A stretch of DNA of 64,000 nt from G963677185 sp963677185 (GCA_963677185.1 OY781889.1:2976001-3040000); one strand, 5' to 3'; counted from the first letter of the stretch, positions 8,991-16,743 are shown. A program made the numbers and translations. The notes: a model not told the origin generated them from the letters alone.

Positions 8991-9378
8991 ACTACCGTCC
9001 TACCTTCCTTTTTCACTTTAGTCCCGTGTCTATCTCTTCCAGTCTAGCCACATTAACTACTGTAAATATCTCTCAATTTGCACTTTCTTCTCCCCTTCCA
9101 TCCATTGTCATGTTTTACTTTACGTTATCCTGGTTTATTTGATCAAATCCAGTTTGACACCTTTAGTACAAAATCGCTGGTTTTTTCTCATTTTTTCTGT
9201 TTGTATTGTATTTTTTCTTATACCAGTTTGATTTTGCTCTTTGTCGCGAAATTTGTAATTATTTTTATGAAAAAGGTTGCATTCTCAATTGTGAAGTTAT
9301 GCTATAATCTATCAGTAATGGGTTCCATATTCCCGAAAACTCGGTTATTATGCAGAAATAAGATTGGGAGGTATGTAG
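8991..9378. other. Divergent intergenic region of the conjugative element
   Basis: This 388-bp T-rich stretch separates two divergent genes. It holds the probable promoter of the XRE gene (see 9277-9308) and presumably the promoter of the transfer genes on the other strand. Runs such as TTTTTTCTCATTTTTTCTG may be bent or unwound DNA. I see no coding sequence with a ribosome site; a plus-strand frame at 9078-9407 is rich in Phe, Leu and Ser and looks spurious. Confidence 0.5.
9277..9308 (+). promoter_or_regulatory. Probable extended -10 promoter of the XRE regulator gene
   Basis: TATAAT at 9303-9308 is preceded by TGC, giving the extended -10 form TGCTATAAT. A TTGCAT at about 9277-9282 is a weak -35 at a long 20-nt spacing, so the extended -10 probably carries the promoter. 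It lies about 70 nt before the start codon. Confidence 0.5.
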
Positions 9379-9774
9379 ATGGGCCGCCAAAAAAGAAGTG
9401 GGGCTGACGCAATAATATTTGCCAGACGCCTTAGGGATATGTTGTGGGAAAAGCGCATGAGTCAGACTGAACTAGCGCTACGGCTTGCAGTATCCCGGCG
9501 CACAGTCAGCGCCTATGCAAATGGGCATTGTTTTCCTTCAGTTGAACACCTCAAAGAAATGAATAAAATTTTTAATGTTTCAGTAGACTATCTGCTGGGT
9601 ATTAGCGATGATCCATCTCCTATCGTGCAGGATCAATTTGCTGAAGATGTGTTTGTTCTTCGCAGATCTTATGCCCGCATGTCAGAAGAAGACCAGAAAG
9701 CCGTATTGCGCATGGTTCAATCCATTGTGCGAGATGCTGACAAGAAGGTAGAGGTTCCAGGACCAACCCAGTAG
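9379..9774 (+). CDS. XRE-family transcriptional regulator
   Basis: A 131-aa protein with an N-terminal Cro/CI-type helix-turn-helix (about residues 18-73), including the recognition-helix region LAVSRRTVSAYANG and the usual end NVSVDYLLGISD. The C-terminal half is helical and short, with no peptidase catalytic residues, so it is not a LexA/CI-like self-cleaving repressor. Start is ATG after GGGAGG. It is divergent from the transfer genes, where repressors of conjugative elements usually sit, so it likely controls the element's transfer genes and its own promoter. Confidence 0.85.
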   Translation: MGRQKRSGADAIIFARRLRDMLWEKRMSQTELALRLAVSRRTVSAYANGHCFPSVEHLKEMNKIFNVSVDYLLGISDDPSPIVQDQFAEDVFVLRRSYARMSEEDQKAVLRMVQSIVRDADKKVEVPGPTQ

Positions 9775-9862
9775 AAATAGTCCCTTCGCAACATGTAGCA
9801 ATATTCGAACCAATACGAATCGGGAAGATATGGCAATAATACTGGAGCTCAATATAACCGTG

Positions 9863-9902
9863 AAACGCAATGCCTTCCATAACAATGGAAGGCATTGCGT
9901 TT
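9863..9902 (+). terminator. Perfect 18-bp inverted repeat, likely terminator
   Basis: Two perfect 18-bp arms (9863-9880 and 9885-9902) surround an AACA loop between the plus-strand XRE gene and the minus-strand reductase gene. It lies between convergent genes, so it could end transcription from both sides, though neither side has a long U run. Confidence 0.6.
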
Positions 9903-10009
9903 GAGCAAAGCTGTATCCATAAAAAATACTTACAGATGCTTTATTTTTTCCAGATATTTTATTATGAATACATTAATCTTTGTTTCCAGCCTAAAAGTCA
10001 CTTTCTATG

Positions 10010-11164
10010 CTAAAAGCCCTGCAGGATTTCTAAAAAGGCGCTGATCCTGGTGTTTATCTGTCCGGTATCGGTCTGGGAATAATCCGTTTCCAGGCAAAGA
10101 TATGGAAGGTGTTTTTCTTCGGTTACGAATTTTTTAACCCGATGAGATTCAATGGCAAATGTATGGCAAGCCTGAAGAACAACCTCAATAACCCCGTCAA
10201 CATGGTAATCTTCCAGCATTTCTTCCATTGCCTCAATTCTGCCCGGATTGGGACTCATGACTGAACAATTGACCCGCAGGTACTTCTCTGCCAAAGCCTG
10301 GTAAGGGTCTATGGTTTCGTCCACCATATCCCTCTGGGCTCGGGGACCGCTGCAGTTTTCGAAGCCTACAATATCAGCGCCCAGTTCTTCGATTTGACGA
10401 ATAATCTTTTCACGTACGCCACCGGTTGGACACCCGGTAATCAATATGCGTGGCCGAGACGGCTTTCCCTTAAAATTATCTTCGTATTCTCTTTTTAGCT
10501 CGGCAGTGCGCTTTTCCAGAATGGCAATTTTTTCTTCGGTATCGAAAACGAAACTGTTGGCGTCAATAACGGTACTCAATTCATAGCCGGTTAGAGGAGT
10601 AGGTTTTAGCCGGCCAATTTCAAAGAAATCCAGGGTGGCTTTTCTTTCCCGGTTTTTCAGGCGTATGGCTTCACGCAGATCGTCCTCGGTAATGACCACA
10701 TCAAACCGTTCTTCTATAACGTCTTTTAATCGAAACATTTCACTTTTCCAGCCTTCCAGGGCAGTATGACCGCTTCTTCCCGGTGGCAGTTGCATCACAT
10801 GGGTGTACTTGAGCTCGCCCAGCAATTCATACATTTTCTTTTTGCCGTCACAGGTTGTTTCCGCTAAAATCATGTCTGAATAGTAGAAATAGGGGCAGGT
10901 GTCGGAAACGGCAAAGCCATAGCTGGATTTAATCAAGGGACACAAATTTTTCGGAAGGTTTTTCTCCGCATAGGGAATGGGCTCATCACTGACACCGCAC
11001 AAACCAACCGGAACCGCGCCTGCGGCCAGAATAAATTCATTCGGAGTATATGCGCAAAACACGCCCACGACCTTTTTGCCCGTTTCCTTCAAGTCTTTAA
11101 TGCGCATGAATCCCTGCTGACGGGCTTCAGAATAGTTTTGAAAGTTTTCTGGTAAATTTAACAT
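10010..11164 (-). CDS. Double-cubane-cluster anaerobic reductase (2-hydroxyacyl-CoA dehydratase D family)
   Basis: The 384-aa product belongs to the HgdB/FldC/BcrB superfamily. Its layout, one subunit with the ligand-type segments NLCPLIKSS, TTCDGKKKMYE, ILITGCP, FENCSGPR and VLQACHTF, fits the stand-alone double-cubane [8Fe-9S] proteins (the YjiM type) better than true dehydratases. Known members, reduced by a partner ATPase, reduce small molecules such as acetylene at very low potential. The start is ATG at 11164 behind GAGGGAG rather than the TTG at 11191. It is the last gene of the Sao-like operon, 42 bp after the activase gene. Its natural substrate is not known from the sequence; the operon suggests work on a thiophilic or organometal compound. 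Confidence 0.85.
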   Translation of the reverse strand: MLNLPENFQNYSEARQQGFMRIKDLKETGKKVVGVFCAYTPNEFILAAGAVPVGLCGVSDEPIPYAEKNLPKNLCPLIKSSYGFAVSDTCPYFYYSDMILAETTCDGKKKMYELLGELKYTHVMQLPPGRSGHTALEGWKSEMFRLKDVIEERFDVVITEDDLREAIRLKNRERKATLDFFEIGRLKPTPLTGYELSTVIDANSFVFDTEEKIAILEKRTAELKREYEDNFKGKPSRPRILITGCPTGGVREKIIRQIEELGADIVGFENCSGPRAQRDMVDETIDPYQALAEKYLRVNCSVMSPNPGRIEAMEEMLEDYHVDGVIEVVLQACHTFAIESHRVKKFVTEEKHLPYLCLETDYSQTDTGQINTRISAFLEILQGF

Positions 11165-11206
11165 TTGTTCACTCCCTCGTTTATTGCTCAAAAATATGCC
11201 AGCGGT

Positions 11207-11974
11207 TTATTTATATTTTTCGGCAGCCAGCAGGGCTGCTCCGTAGGCGCCGGCATATTGGCCCATCTCGTGGGTATCAACCATTTGCCCGAGTTTGACG
11301 GATAAGCGCTGGGCGAAGTAGGGGTTAAGACTTAAACCTCCGGTTAGCATGTAATTATTTGGTTTATCATGCCGGGAAGCCAAAAGAGCCACCCTGGATA
11401 CCACGGATTCCACAATACCCGCCGCTATATTTTCCCGCGATTCGCCTGCCCCGATCTGGCTGATAACCTCGGACTCGGCAAAAACCGTACACATGGAGCT
11501 TATTGGCATGGGAGAACCATTTTGAGCCAGGTTGAAAAGCTCATTTATGTCCAGACCCATGCGATTGGCCATAATCTCAATAAACTTGCCAGTGCCGGCG
11601 GAACATTTGTCGTTCATTAAAAATCGCGCGACTGACCCATTTTCAACCGTAATAATTTTGGTATCCTGTCCACCTACATCAATAATGACGCAATTCTGGC
11701 CCGTTAAGGCCGCTCCGCCTTTGCCGTGGCAGGTTATTTCCGTTAGAACCGCATCCGCGTAGTCAACTGATATTCGCCCATAACCGGTAGCAATTATTTT
11801 AGTATCGCTGGAACCAACGTCAAGCCCGGAAGCCTCTAGCTGGTCTTTTATCCGTTCAGCAGTTTCTTTACTGCTCCAGCCGGTTGGCAAAACAAACGAA
11901 TCAACCACCTGTACGCCATCAATAACCAGGGTTTTGGCTGCAGTGGAACCGATGTCAAGACCAATATAAATCAT
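11207..11974 (-). CDS. ATP-dependent activase of the double-cubane reductase (HgdC/YjiL family)
   Basis: A 255-aa BadF/BcrA/HgdC ASKHA-fold ATPase. It shows the phosphate-binding segment GLDIGSTAAK at the N-terminus, IIDVGGQDTK in the middle, and the two Cys that hold the intersubunit [4Fe-4S] cluster in NDKCSAGTGKF and SSMCTVFAESEV. Such dimers couple ATP hydrolysis to injecting low-potential electrons into the partner double-cubane protein, the gene for which follows 42 bp downstream. Start is ATG with GGAGG 7 nt upstream, 24 bp after the permease stop. Length matches the family (about 255-265 aa). Function of the pair is well supported; the compound reduced is not known. Confidence 0.9.
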   Translation of the reverse strand: MIYIGLDIGSTAAKTLVIDGVQVVDSFVLPTGWSSKETAERIKDQLEASGLDVGSSDTKIIATGYGRISVDYADAVLTEITCHGKGGAALTGQNCVIIDVGGQDTKIITVENGSVARFLMNDKCSAGTGKFIEIMANRMGLDINELFNLAQNGSPMPISSMCTVFAESEVISQIGAGESRENIAAGIVESVVSRVALLASRHDKPNNYMLTGGLSLNPYFAQRLSVKLGQMVDTHEMGQYAGAYGAALLAAEKYK

Positions 11975-11998
11975 GCAATGACCTCCAGGGTTAATTTA

Positions 11999-12826
11999 CT
12001 ATGCATATTTCCAGTGTACAAAACGGCGCATAAGCGCCACCATAATGCGGTCCAGCGTATATCCCACCAGGGCTGCCATAATCATTAGAGCGATGAGAGT
12101 ATCCGTCTGAAGCCGAGACTCGGCTTCCACCATCGAGTACCCGAAACCGGCGCTCGTGGCGATAAACTCCGCTCAAATAACCGACATCCAACCGGTGCTC
12201 AGTGCCAGACGCATGCCGGTCAGCACATCTGGCAAGGATCCTGGTATGATGATACGCCGCAAGATTGTCCAACCGCTTGCCCCCATGGATCTGGCTGCAT
12301 TATAGTAATCCTGGGAAATGCTCTGTACGCCGGCCACTGCGTTCAACAACACCGGGAAAAGGCCCGAAAAGGCAATCAGGAATATCGTAGGCCCGTCTCC
12401 CAGACCAAACCATACGATGGTCAGCGGCACCCAGGCCATAACTGGCACCTGGCGTATCGAGTTGATCATCGGCTCCATCATTTGCATGGCCGTGCGGCTG
12501 AACCCCATCAGGAAGCCCAGGGGCACGCCGATAGTGACTGCAATAGCAAAACCGCTGAGCACCCGGCGCATAGTAATCAACAGGTTTTCCCAGACTTCCG
12601 GGTTGGAAACAGCCCTAATCAGAGCTTTGCCGGTCAGCAGCGGCCCGGGCAATAATAATGCATGATTGTAGTACAGGGCGGCAAGCTGCCAGATGCCCAC
12701 AAATACAAGCAGCATGATAAAAGCGTTTCTCAATCCGGTACTACGCTTCTCTTCCGCCGCTATTCCATTTATCGCTATTTCGCCGGCTATTCCGGTATTG
12801 GTATCTTGACGTTTATCTGGCTCCAT
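11999..12826 (-). CDS. saoP: ABC transporter permease with in-frame UGA (probable selenoprotein, SaoP)
   Basis: A TauC/SsuC-type permease of 275 residues interrupted by an in-frame TGA at codon 218 (12175-12173). Before the TGA the protein has a membrane helix at about 33-52, the transmembrane core and the EAA-type loop (AARSMGASGW followed by IIIPGSLPD); after it the same frame continues with family-typical sequence (AEFIATSAGFGYSMVEAES, then DTLIALMIMAALVGYTLD) to a TAG at 11999. The break lies in the helix after the EAA loop, where homologues have a small residue. A hairpin with a GUUU loop follows the TGA (see 12130-12159), so selenocysteine is the best reading; a nonsense mutation is the alternative. 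The start ATG has AAGGAGG. The gene overlaps saoB by 40 bp. Confidence 0.8.
12130..12159 (-). promoter_or_regulatory. Candidate bacterial SECIS hairpin in the permease gene
   Basis: Starting 14 nt after the UGA, a 7-bp lower stem (CCACGAG against CTCG-A-TGG with one bulged A), a small internal loop and a CCG/CGG upper stem close a GUUU loop. The loop begins 26 nt after the UGA and starts with G-U, the geometry known for bacterial selenocysteine insertion hairpins. Confidence 0.65.
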
Positions 12827-13590
12827 TTCTCTCCCTCCTTTCGCTCTGAATTTGTGTTCTGCACGGAGGCAATTGCAGCGCCGAGCAGTTCAGAATCCTG
12901 CAGATCGACAGCGGATTGTCGCCATGCTTCCATAAAGCTAATAAATGCTGGACTGCCGGCCAGATCTTTGCGGGCTACCAGAACATAGCAGTTTCCGGAC
13001 GCCGGCTCCAAAGCCTGAATCAGGAATCGCTCCGGCAGTTCGCAGGCCCTGCATATATCCATGATACCTGCGTCAACAGAACCGCGCTCCAGGGCGTAAG
13101 GTATGGCCGAGGGTATCATCGGTACGAGCTCGGCTTCTTGACCGGCCGCGCTGCGGGCCATTTCTTTTTGATAATCGCGTCCGGAGGCATAAGCCACCTT
13201 ACGTGGGAGAGCATCAGAGCGAAGAACCAGCACATCGCTGCCCGATATCCAGGTATCGATTACCCGATAGCGCTCATCCCGTTCCACCAGGTTGAGGGCG
13301 GCATAGCGGCAAAGCACTGCCATATCTACCTCACCGGCGCTCAAGGCCATCTGGCTCTGGTTGTTGCAGCAGTCAACTATGGAATGAACTTCGAGTACGG
13401 ACTCCGCCTCCAAAGGCAAATCGTAGTTGGAACTAATATGCTTACTGAGTACCTCGGGCGCACCATTGCTGATCCCCAGCTTCAGTACGTTTGCTTTGCC
13501 GGCTTCCTCCCCATAGACTACCAGCAAAATCAAGCCGCAGAGGAGTCCCATGAATAAAAGGGCCAGCAGCCTCCAGGGCTTGATTTTCAT
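12787..13590 (-). CDS. saoB: Cys-rich ABC transporter substrate-binding protein (SaoB-like)
   Basis: A 267-aa protein with an N-terminal membrane anchor or signal (WRLLALLFMGLLCGLILLVV) and a periplasmic-binding-type fold resembling NitT/TauT solute receptors (LKLGISNGAPEVL, then IPYALERGSVDAGIMDI). Unlike common relatives it has a vicinal Cys pair, DCCNNQSQ (Cys74-75), plus Cys94, and a CRAC motif at 180-183, which suit a soft-metal or thiophilic ligand. It is co-transcribed with the permease, which it overlaps by 40 bp, and follows the second binding protein by 19 bp. In the Sao set as I remember it, SaoB is described as a (seleno)protein; the pair of Cys here would be the Cys version. Start is ATG behind GTGAGG. 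Confidence 0.75.
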   Translation of the reverse strand: MKIKPWRLLALLFMGLLCGLILLVVYGEEAGKANVLKLGISNGAPEVLSKHISSNYDLPLEAESVLEVHSIVDCCNNQSQMALSAGEVDMAVLCRYAALNLVERDERYRVIDTWISGSDVLVLRSDALPRKVAYASGRDYQKEMARSAAGQEAELVPMIPSAIPYALERGSVDAGIMDICRACELPERFLIQALEPASGNCYVLVARKDLAGSPAFISFMEAWRQSAVDLQDSELLGAAIASVQNTNSERKEGEKWSQINVKIPIPE

Positions 13591-13609
13591 AAGAACTGCC
13601 TCACTTTAA

Positions 13610-14716
13610 TTAAATCTTTTCATCCACTTCCTGGGCTTTGGTCTTCCAGTCATCATAGCTCATGCCAACAGGGAAAACTGGATCGACTTTGGTTTTGATG
13701 AATTCATCGAAGTTGTCCGCTCCACTGGCGTCAAGATAGGATGTATTCACCCATTTGTCAGGTGATTCGGTTGTTTTATATTTTTCCAGGCTGCTGGCCT
13801 TGGTCAAATAATTGTTGATCTGATTTTTGTCAACCACCCATGTCAGGGTGCGGCCTTCCCCGCCGGTTTTCTTGTAGATGGTCATCAGTGCTACTTCCAC
13901 CGGCACCTTGTAGTTGTTGGCAAAGATCTTGGCGGCTTTAACCGGATGAGTGTAGATGTATTCGATTGATTTGGTATGAGCCAGAACCAGTTTCTTGGCC
14001 AGCTCGGGATGTTCGTCGGCAAAACCCTGGCGCAAGGCAAAGCTACAACATAGAGCGCACTTGTCAGTGACATTGTCAATATTACTGATCAAAATGTGCC
14101 CGGTTTTTTCATATTCGGCCATGGAACCCCAGGGGTCGCAGGCAATATAGCCATCCAGCCGTCCAGCCACCATGGCAGTATATTTGTTGGGCAAATCCCC
14201 TATTTCATAACTGTCGTAGGCCTTGCTGTCAGCGGGGATTCCCAGTCTTCCAGACATCCATACCCAGTTGGGATCGTTTTTCTCCGCTTCAGTGTCAATA
14301 GCCAGCTTTTTGCCCACCAGGTCGGCCGGGGTTTTAATATTATTCGATGCCACGATATAGTACGAACCGCTTATATGGTTATTGGCGGCCACGAAAATGG
14401 GGGAGCCCTTCATATGGGCAAACATCAGGCCATCGGTGCCAATATATCCGGCATCCATTTGGCCGGCAGCCATGGCTTCAGGCACCTTGCCATTGCCGGT
14501 AACTTCGACATTGAGGCCCAGATCCTTATATATCCCAGCATCCTTCGCAACACAGGCAGCCACCATATGGTCGCAGTTGTAATAACCCAGCTTGATGACA
14601 TAATCCTTGTCCTTGTCTGTGCTGGAAGTAGTTGAGCTGCTTCCGCAGCCGGCCGCCAGGGTCAGCATCACCGTGCAGACCAGGGCTGCAATCCACAATT
14701 TGCGCGTTTTTTTCAA
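13610..14716 (-). CDS. saoX: Lipoprotein ABC transporter substrate-binding protein (SaoX-like)
   Basis: A 368-aa NitT/TauT-type solute receptor. It starts at TTG (14716), 8 nt after GAGGAGG; the closer ATG is out of frame. The signal peptide ends in a lipobox LAAGC (Cys24), so it is anchored outside the membrane. The SBP fold shows in YYNCDHMVAACVAKDAGIY, EAMAAGQMDAGYIGTDG and the hinge region. Odd for the family are extra Cys at 48, 55, 193 and a CALCC cluster at 220-224, which could bind a thiol-reactive metal. It lies between the Cys-rich anchored protein and SaoB. Two different binding proteins feeding one permease is unusual and is shared with the Sao set as I remember it. Confidence 0.8.
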   Translation of the reverse strand: MKKTRKLWIAALVCTVMLTLAAGCGSSSTTSSTDKDKDYVIKLGYYNCDHMVAACVAKDAGIYKDLGLNVEVTGNGKVPEAMAAGQMDAGYIGTDGLMFAHMKGSPIFVAANNHISGSYYIVASNNIKTPADLVGKKLAIDTEAEKNDPNWVWMSGRLGIPADSKAYDSYEIGDLPNKYTAMVAGRLDGYIACDPWGSMAEYEKTGHILISNIDNVTDKCALCCSFALRQGFADEHPELAKKLVLAHTKSIEYIYTHPVKAAKIFANNYKVPVEVALMTIYKKTGGEGRTLTWVVDKNQINNYLTKASSLEKYKTTESPDKWVNTSYLDASGADNFDEFIKTKVDPVFPVGMSYDDWKTKAQEVDEKI

Positions 14717-14809
14717 CGTAACATCCTCCTCTATTAATATGTAGTCTTAAATTGCACTTCTTGTTGGAACCGGGTCCTTTGTTAAGCAGCAGGTGTAGTA
14801 CGTTGAGCA

Positions 14810-15391
14810 TCAGACGCAGTCCATGCTCCGGATACCTGCATGGCAGCATTTGTCCATTCCTTCTCCGAAGAGATTCTCCAGTCCAGTCTCATTCAGGCGA
14901 TACACAGCATATCCAACTTCAGTGCCCTTGCTGCCCGAAATAATCAGTTCGGCCGGAGCTTTTTCATCGATATCACGAAATTCGATCTTCTGGTTGCCGA
15001 CGGGAGCCCGCTCCGGCTCTGTAAACCGGTAGCCGCTGCCTTGCGGGACGATAACCGTCATCCATCTCTTCTCATCAAGCTGCGCCTTTCCATCCACCTC
15101 CTTTGCTTCGAGTTCACGGCTAACCAAGCCGCCCGGCAAGGCATAGATCAGGACCGTTTCCGACTGCCCGTCATTATTTAAATCACCCTGCGACCAGCAG
15201 ACTATAGCAGCTTCTGGATGGCTACTCTGCCACAACTGGTAACCCGGATCTTCCCGGGGGGGTTGCGCGGTATCCATTTCATCTGTTACCAGGGGCACAA
15301 AAAAAATGTATGCCGTCAGGGATAACAGGATGAGAGCAGACAATACCAGCAGCGCAGCTCTCTTGCCGTTAAGAACCCGTTTAGTATGCAT
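14810..15391 (-). CDS. saoC: Membrane-anchored Cys-rich protein (SaoC-like), possible UGA read-through
   Basis: The 193-aa product has an N-terminal membrane anchor (residues about 12-33), an extracytoplasmic domain with a Ca-loop-like DLNNDGQSE segment (VCBS/FG-GAP type) and a Cys-rich end, MDKCCHAGIRSMDCV. The stop is TGA, and the next codon is Cys: reading through adds 20 residues containing CSTYYTCC before a TAA at 14747. I remember SaoC as ending in a Cys-Cys or Sec-Cys motif, which makes this TGA suspicious, but I find no convincing hairpin after it, and read-through would not end right at the motif. I annotate the normal stop. The gene overlaps saoE by 11 bp. Confidence 0.65.
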   Translation of the reverse strand: MHTKRVLNGKRAALLVLSALILLSLTAYIFFVPLVTDEMDTAQPPREDPGYQLWQSSHPEAAIVCWSQGDLNNDGQSETVLIYALPGGLVSRELEAKEVDGKAQLDEKRWMTVIVPQGSGYRFTEPERAPVGNQKIEFRDIDEKAPAELIISGSKGTEVGYAVYRLNETGLENLFGEGMDKCCHAGIRSMDCV

Positions 15392-16475
15392 AAAGCCACT
15401 CCTTCATCCGAGGCCAGTAGGAATAGGCAAACATTATTAGAATAAAAACAGAACAGACGGCTTTAGCGGTGTCTGGAGTTTCCATTATTAGATAATTGGC
15501 CCAATTTACTGCTGCCTGGTTGCCGCCGGGATCAAACACCGGTATGAAGCCGGGCAGCAGCAGCCAGTTGGTAAAATATCCGGCCAGCATGGATAGAATC
15601 ACCATGCAAGAAGAATAAATGACGGCGGTTCGCGGACCAATCAGTTTGTAAATGCTAATGAGCTCGGGCAGATTAGTGGCGGCGCCTGCCATTAAGAAGG
15701 TGATCGCAATGCCAGGCGAAGCTCCGGCTGCCAACAGGGCGGCCACAAAAGGTATATGCCCTACTGCGCATACATACATTACAGCCCCCAGGATAGCAAT
15801 GCCGGCAATGGATATTAGCCCGGGATTGCCCAGGTATTCGCGAATAAAAGAGGACGGAACGGCTACGCTGATTAATCCAGCAATAAGCATGCCCCAGATG
15901 ACATAGCGGCTGACGGTGGGCCCCAGATCAGTGAAACCATAACGCAGCCCGGCAGCCAGCTTGCTGTTCCAGGAGCTTTCATCAGCATTCATGAGCAATA
16001 TGGAACCCGGAGCATCATCATCGCCGTTCGCTGAAGGAAGGCGGAGTTCCGGCCCTCCAAGGCGGTTGCCGATCCAACCTATAAGAAAGGGGGCTGTGAA
16101 GCCTACTACTATGTATATGGTGGCCAGTTCCGGCCCCAGCAATGCATAAGCCAGAAACACCGCGGCAGGATTAATTATAGGCGTGGCGGACATAAAAGCC
16201 AGTACCGGTCCCAAGAAGGCCCCGGAGTAATACAGCCCCAGACCCAGGGGAATAACTCCGCAGCTGCATATTGGCAAAAGCATGCCCGATACAGTGGCCT
16301 TAACGATGGAGGAGTTGCGCGTATTACCCAGATGGCGCTGCAATCCGTCGGGGGAAAGTACGTTGTGAAGCAGCCCCGCCAGGACAAAGCTGGCCAGCAG
16401 CCACAGGGAAGCATCGTTGAGGTAGAATATTGCTGCCCAGAGCAACTCATGGAAAAAGGCTAATATACTATTCAT
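15381..16475 (-). CDS. saoE: SO_0444/ArsP-type efflux permease (SaoE-like)
   Basis: A 364-aa polytopic membrane protein of the permease family that includes ArsP organoarsenical exporters and SO_0444-type metal exporters. The first half has the hallmark CSCGVIPLG (Cys70, Cys72) within a hydrophobic stretch and SATPIINPAAV; a matching repeat, CAVGHIPFVAALLAAGASPG and AGAATNLPELI, occurs in the second half. A hydrophilic loop separates the halves. Start is ATG at 16475 (GAGGG 8 nt upstream) rather than the TTG at 16499; it overlaps the saoT stop by 8 bp. The Cys pair implies efflux of thiol-binding metals or organometals. The exporter next to an importer is a striking feature of this operon. 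Confidence 0.82.
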   Translation of the reverse strand: MNSILAFFHELLWAAIFYLNDASLWLLASFVLAGLLHNVLSPDGLQRHLGNTRNSSIVKATVSGMLLPICSCGVIPLGLGLYYSGAFLGPVLAFMSATPIINPAAVFLAYALLGPELATIYIVVGFTAPFLIGWIGNRLGGPELRLPSANGDDDAPGSILLMNADESSWNSKLAAGLRYGFTDLGPTVSRYVIWGMLIAGLISVAVPSSFIREYLGNPGLISIAGIAILGAVMYVCAVGHIPFVAALLAAGASPGIAITFLMAGAATNLPELISIYKLIGPRTAVIYSSCMVILSMLAGYFTNWLLLPGFIPVFDPGGNQAAVNWANYLIMETPDTAKAVCSVFILIMFAYSYWPRMKEWLYAY

Positions 16476-16743
16476 GACATATACCCTCTTCCTTGCCAAT
16501 GGCCTCCCGGATGAGCTTTTCTACCCGGGCGCGGTCCAGTTGCTCGGTTTTGACCTGTTCTCCGACCACCATGGTGCCGCGCGTAATGTTTCCATACTTG
16601 CGTAAATAGGACATATCACGGCCGGCCTGGTAGATTTTAAGCTCCACCTGGTCGGGATACAGGGCAGCTACTTCCTTAATCACGGCCTCGTGATTGTTGC
16701 AGCTGGGTCATGTATTAATAAACTCAACCAGCACTCTGGGCAT
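16468..16743 (-). CDS. saoT: Thioredoxin-like selenoprotein with U-P-S-C active site (SaoT)
   Basis: A 91-residue thioredoxin-fold protein interrupted by TGA at codon 12 (16710-16708). Translated through, the N-terminus reads PRVLVEFINT-U-PSCNNHEAV, which places selenocysteine in the first position of a CxxC redox motif, exactly as in known thioredoxin-like selenoproteins; the remainder (ELKIYQAGRD, then NITRGTMVVG with the cis-Pro-like region altered) completes a small Trx fold. A perfect hairpin follows the TGA (16678-16695). The start is ATG at 16743 with GGAG 9 nt upstream, five codons inside an earlier ATG. Without read-through the gene would begin after the redox motif, which makes no functional sense. 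It likely reduces a partner or handles the metal in the Sao pathway. Confidence 0.88.
16678..16695 (-). promoter_or_regulatory. SECIS hairpin of the thioredoxin-like selenoprotein
   Basis: Thirteen to thirty nt after the UGA, AATCACG pairs perfectly with CGTGATT around an AGGC loop. The loop begins 20 nt past the UGA and has G at its second and third positions, meeting the known pattern of bacterial SECIS elements (small apical loop with an early G, 16-37 nt after UGA). Confidence 0.8.

Noticed and set aside
9078..9407. 109-aa plus-strand frame upstream of the XRE gene
   Set aside because: Rich in Phe, Leu and Ser from T-rich promoter DNA, no ribosome site, and overlaps the XRE start.
11991..12272. 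93-aa minus-strand frame covering the C-terminal end of the permease
   Set aside because: It is a different frame from the permease; the true continuation past the UGA ends at 11999.
16468..16683. 71-aa frame starting at ATG after the UGA in the thioredoxin-like gene
   Set aside because: It lacks the redox motif and a ribosome site; the UGA-containing frame with an upstream start is much more sensible.
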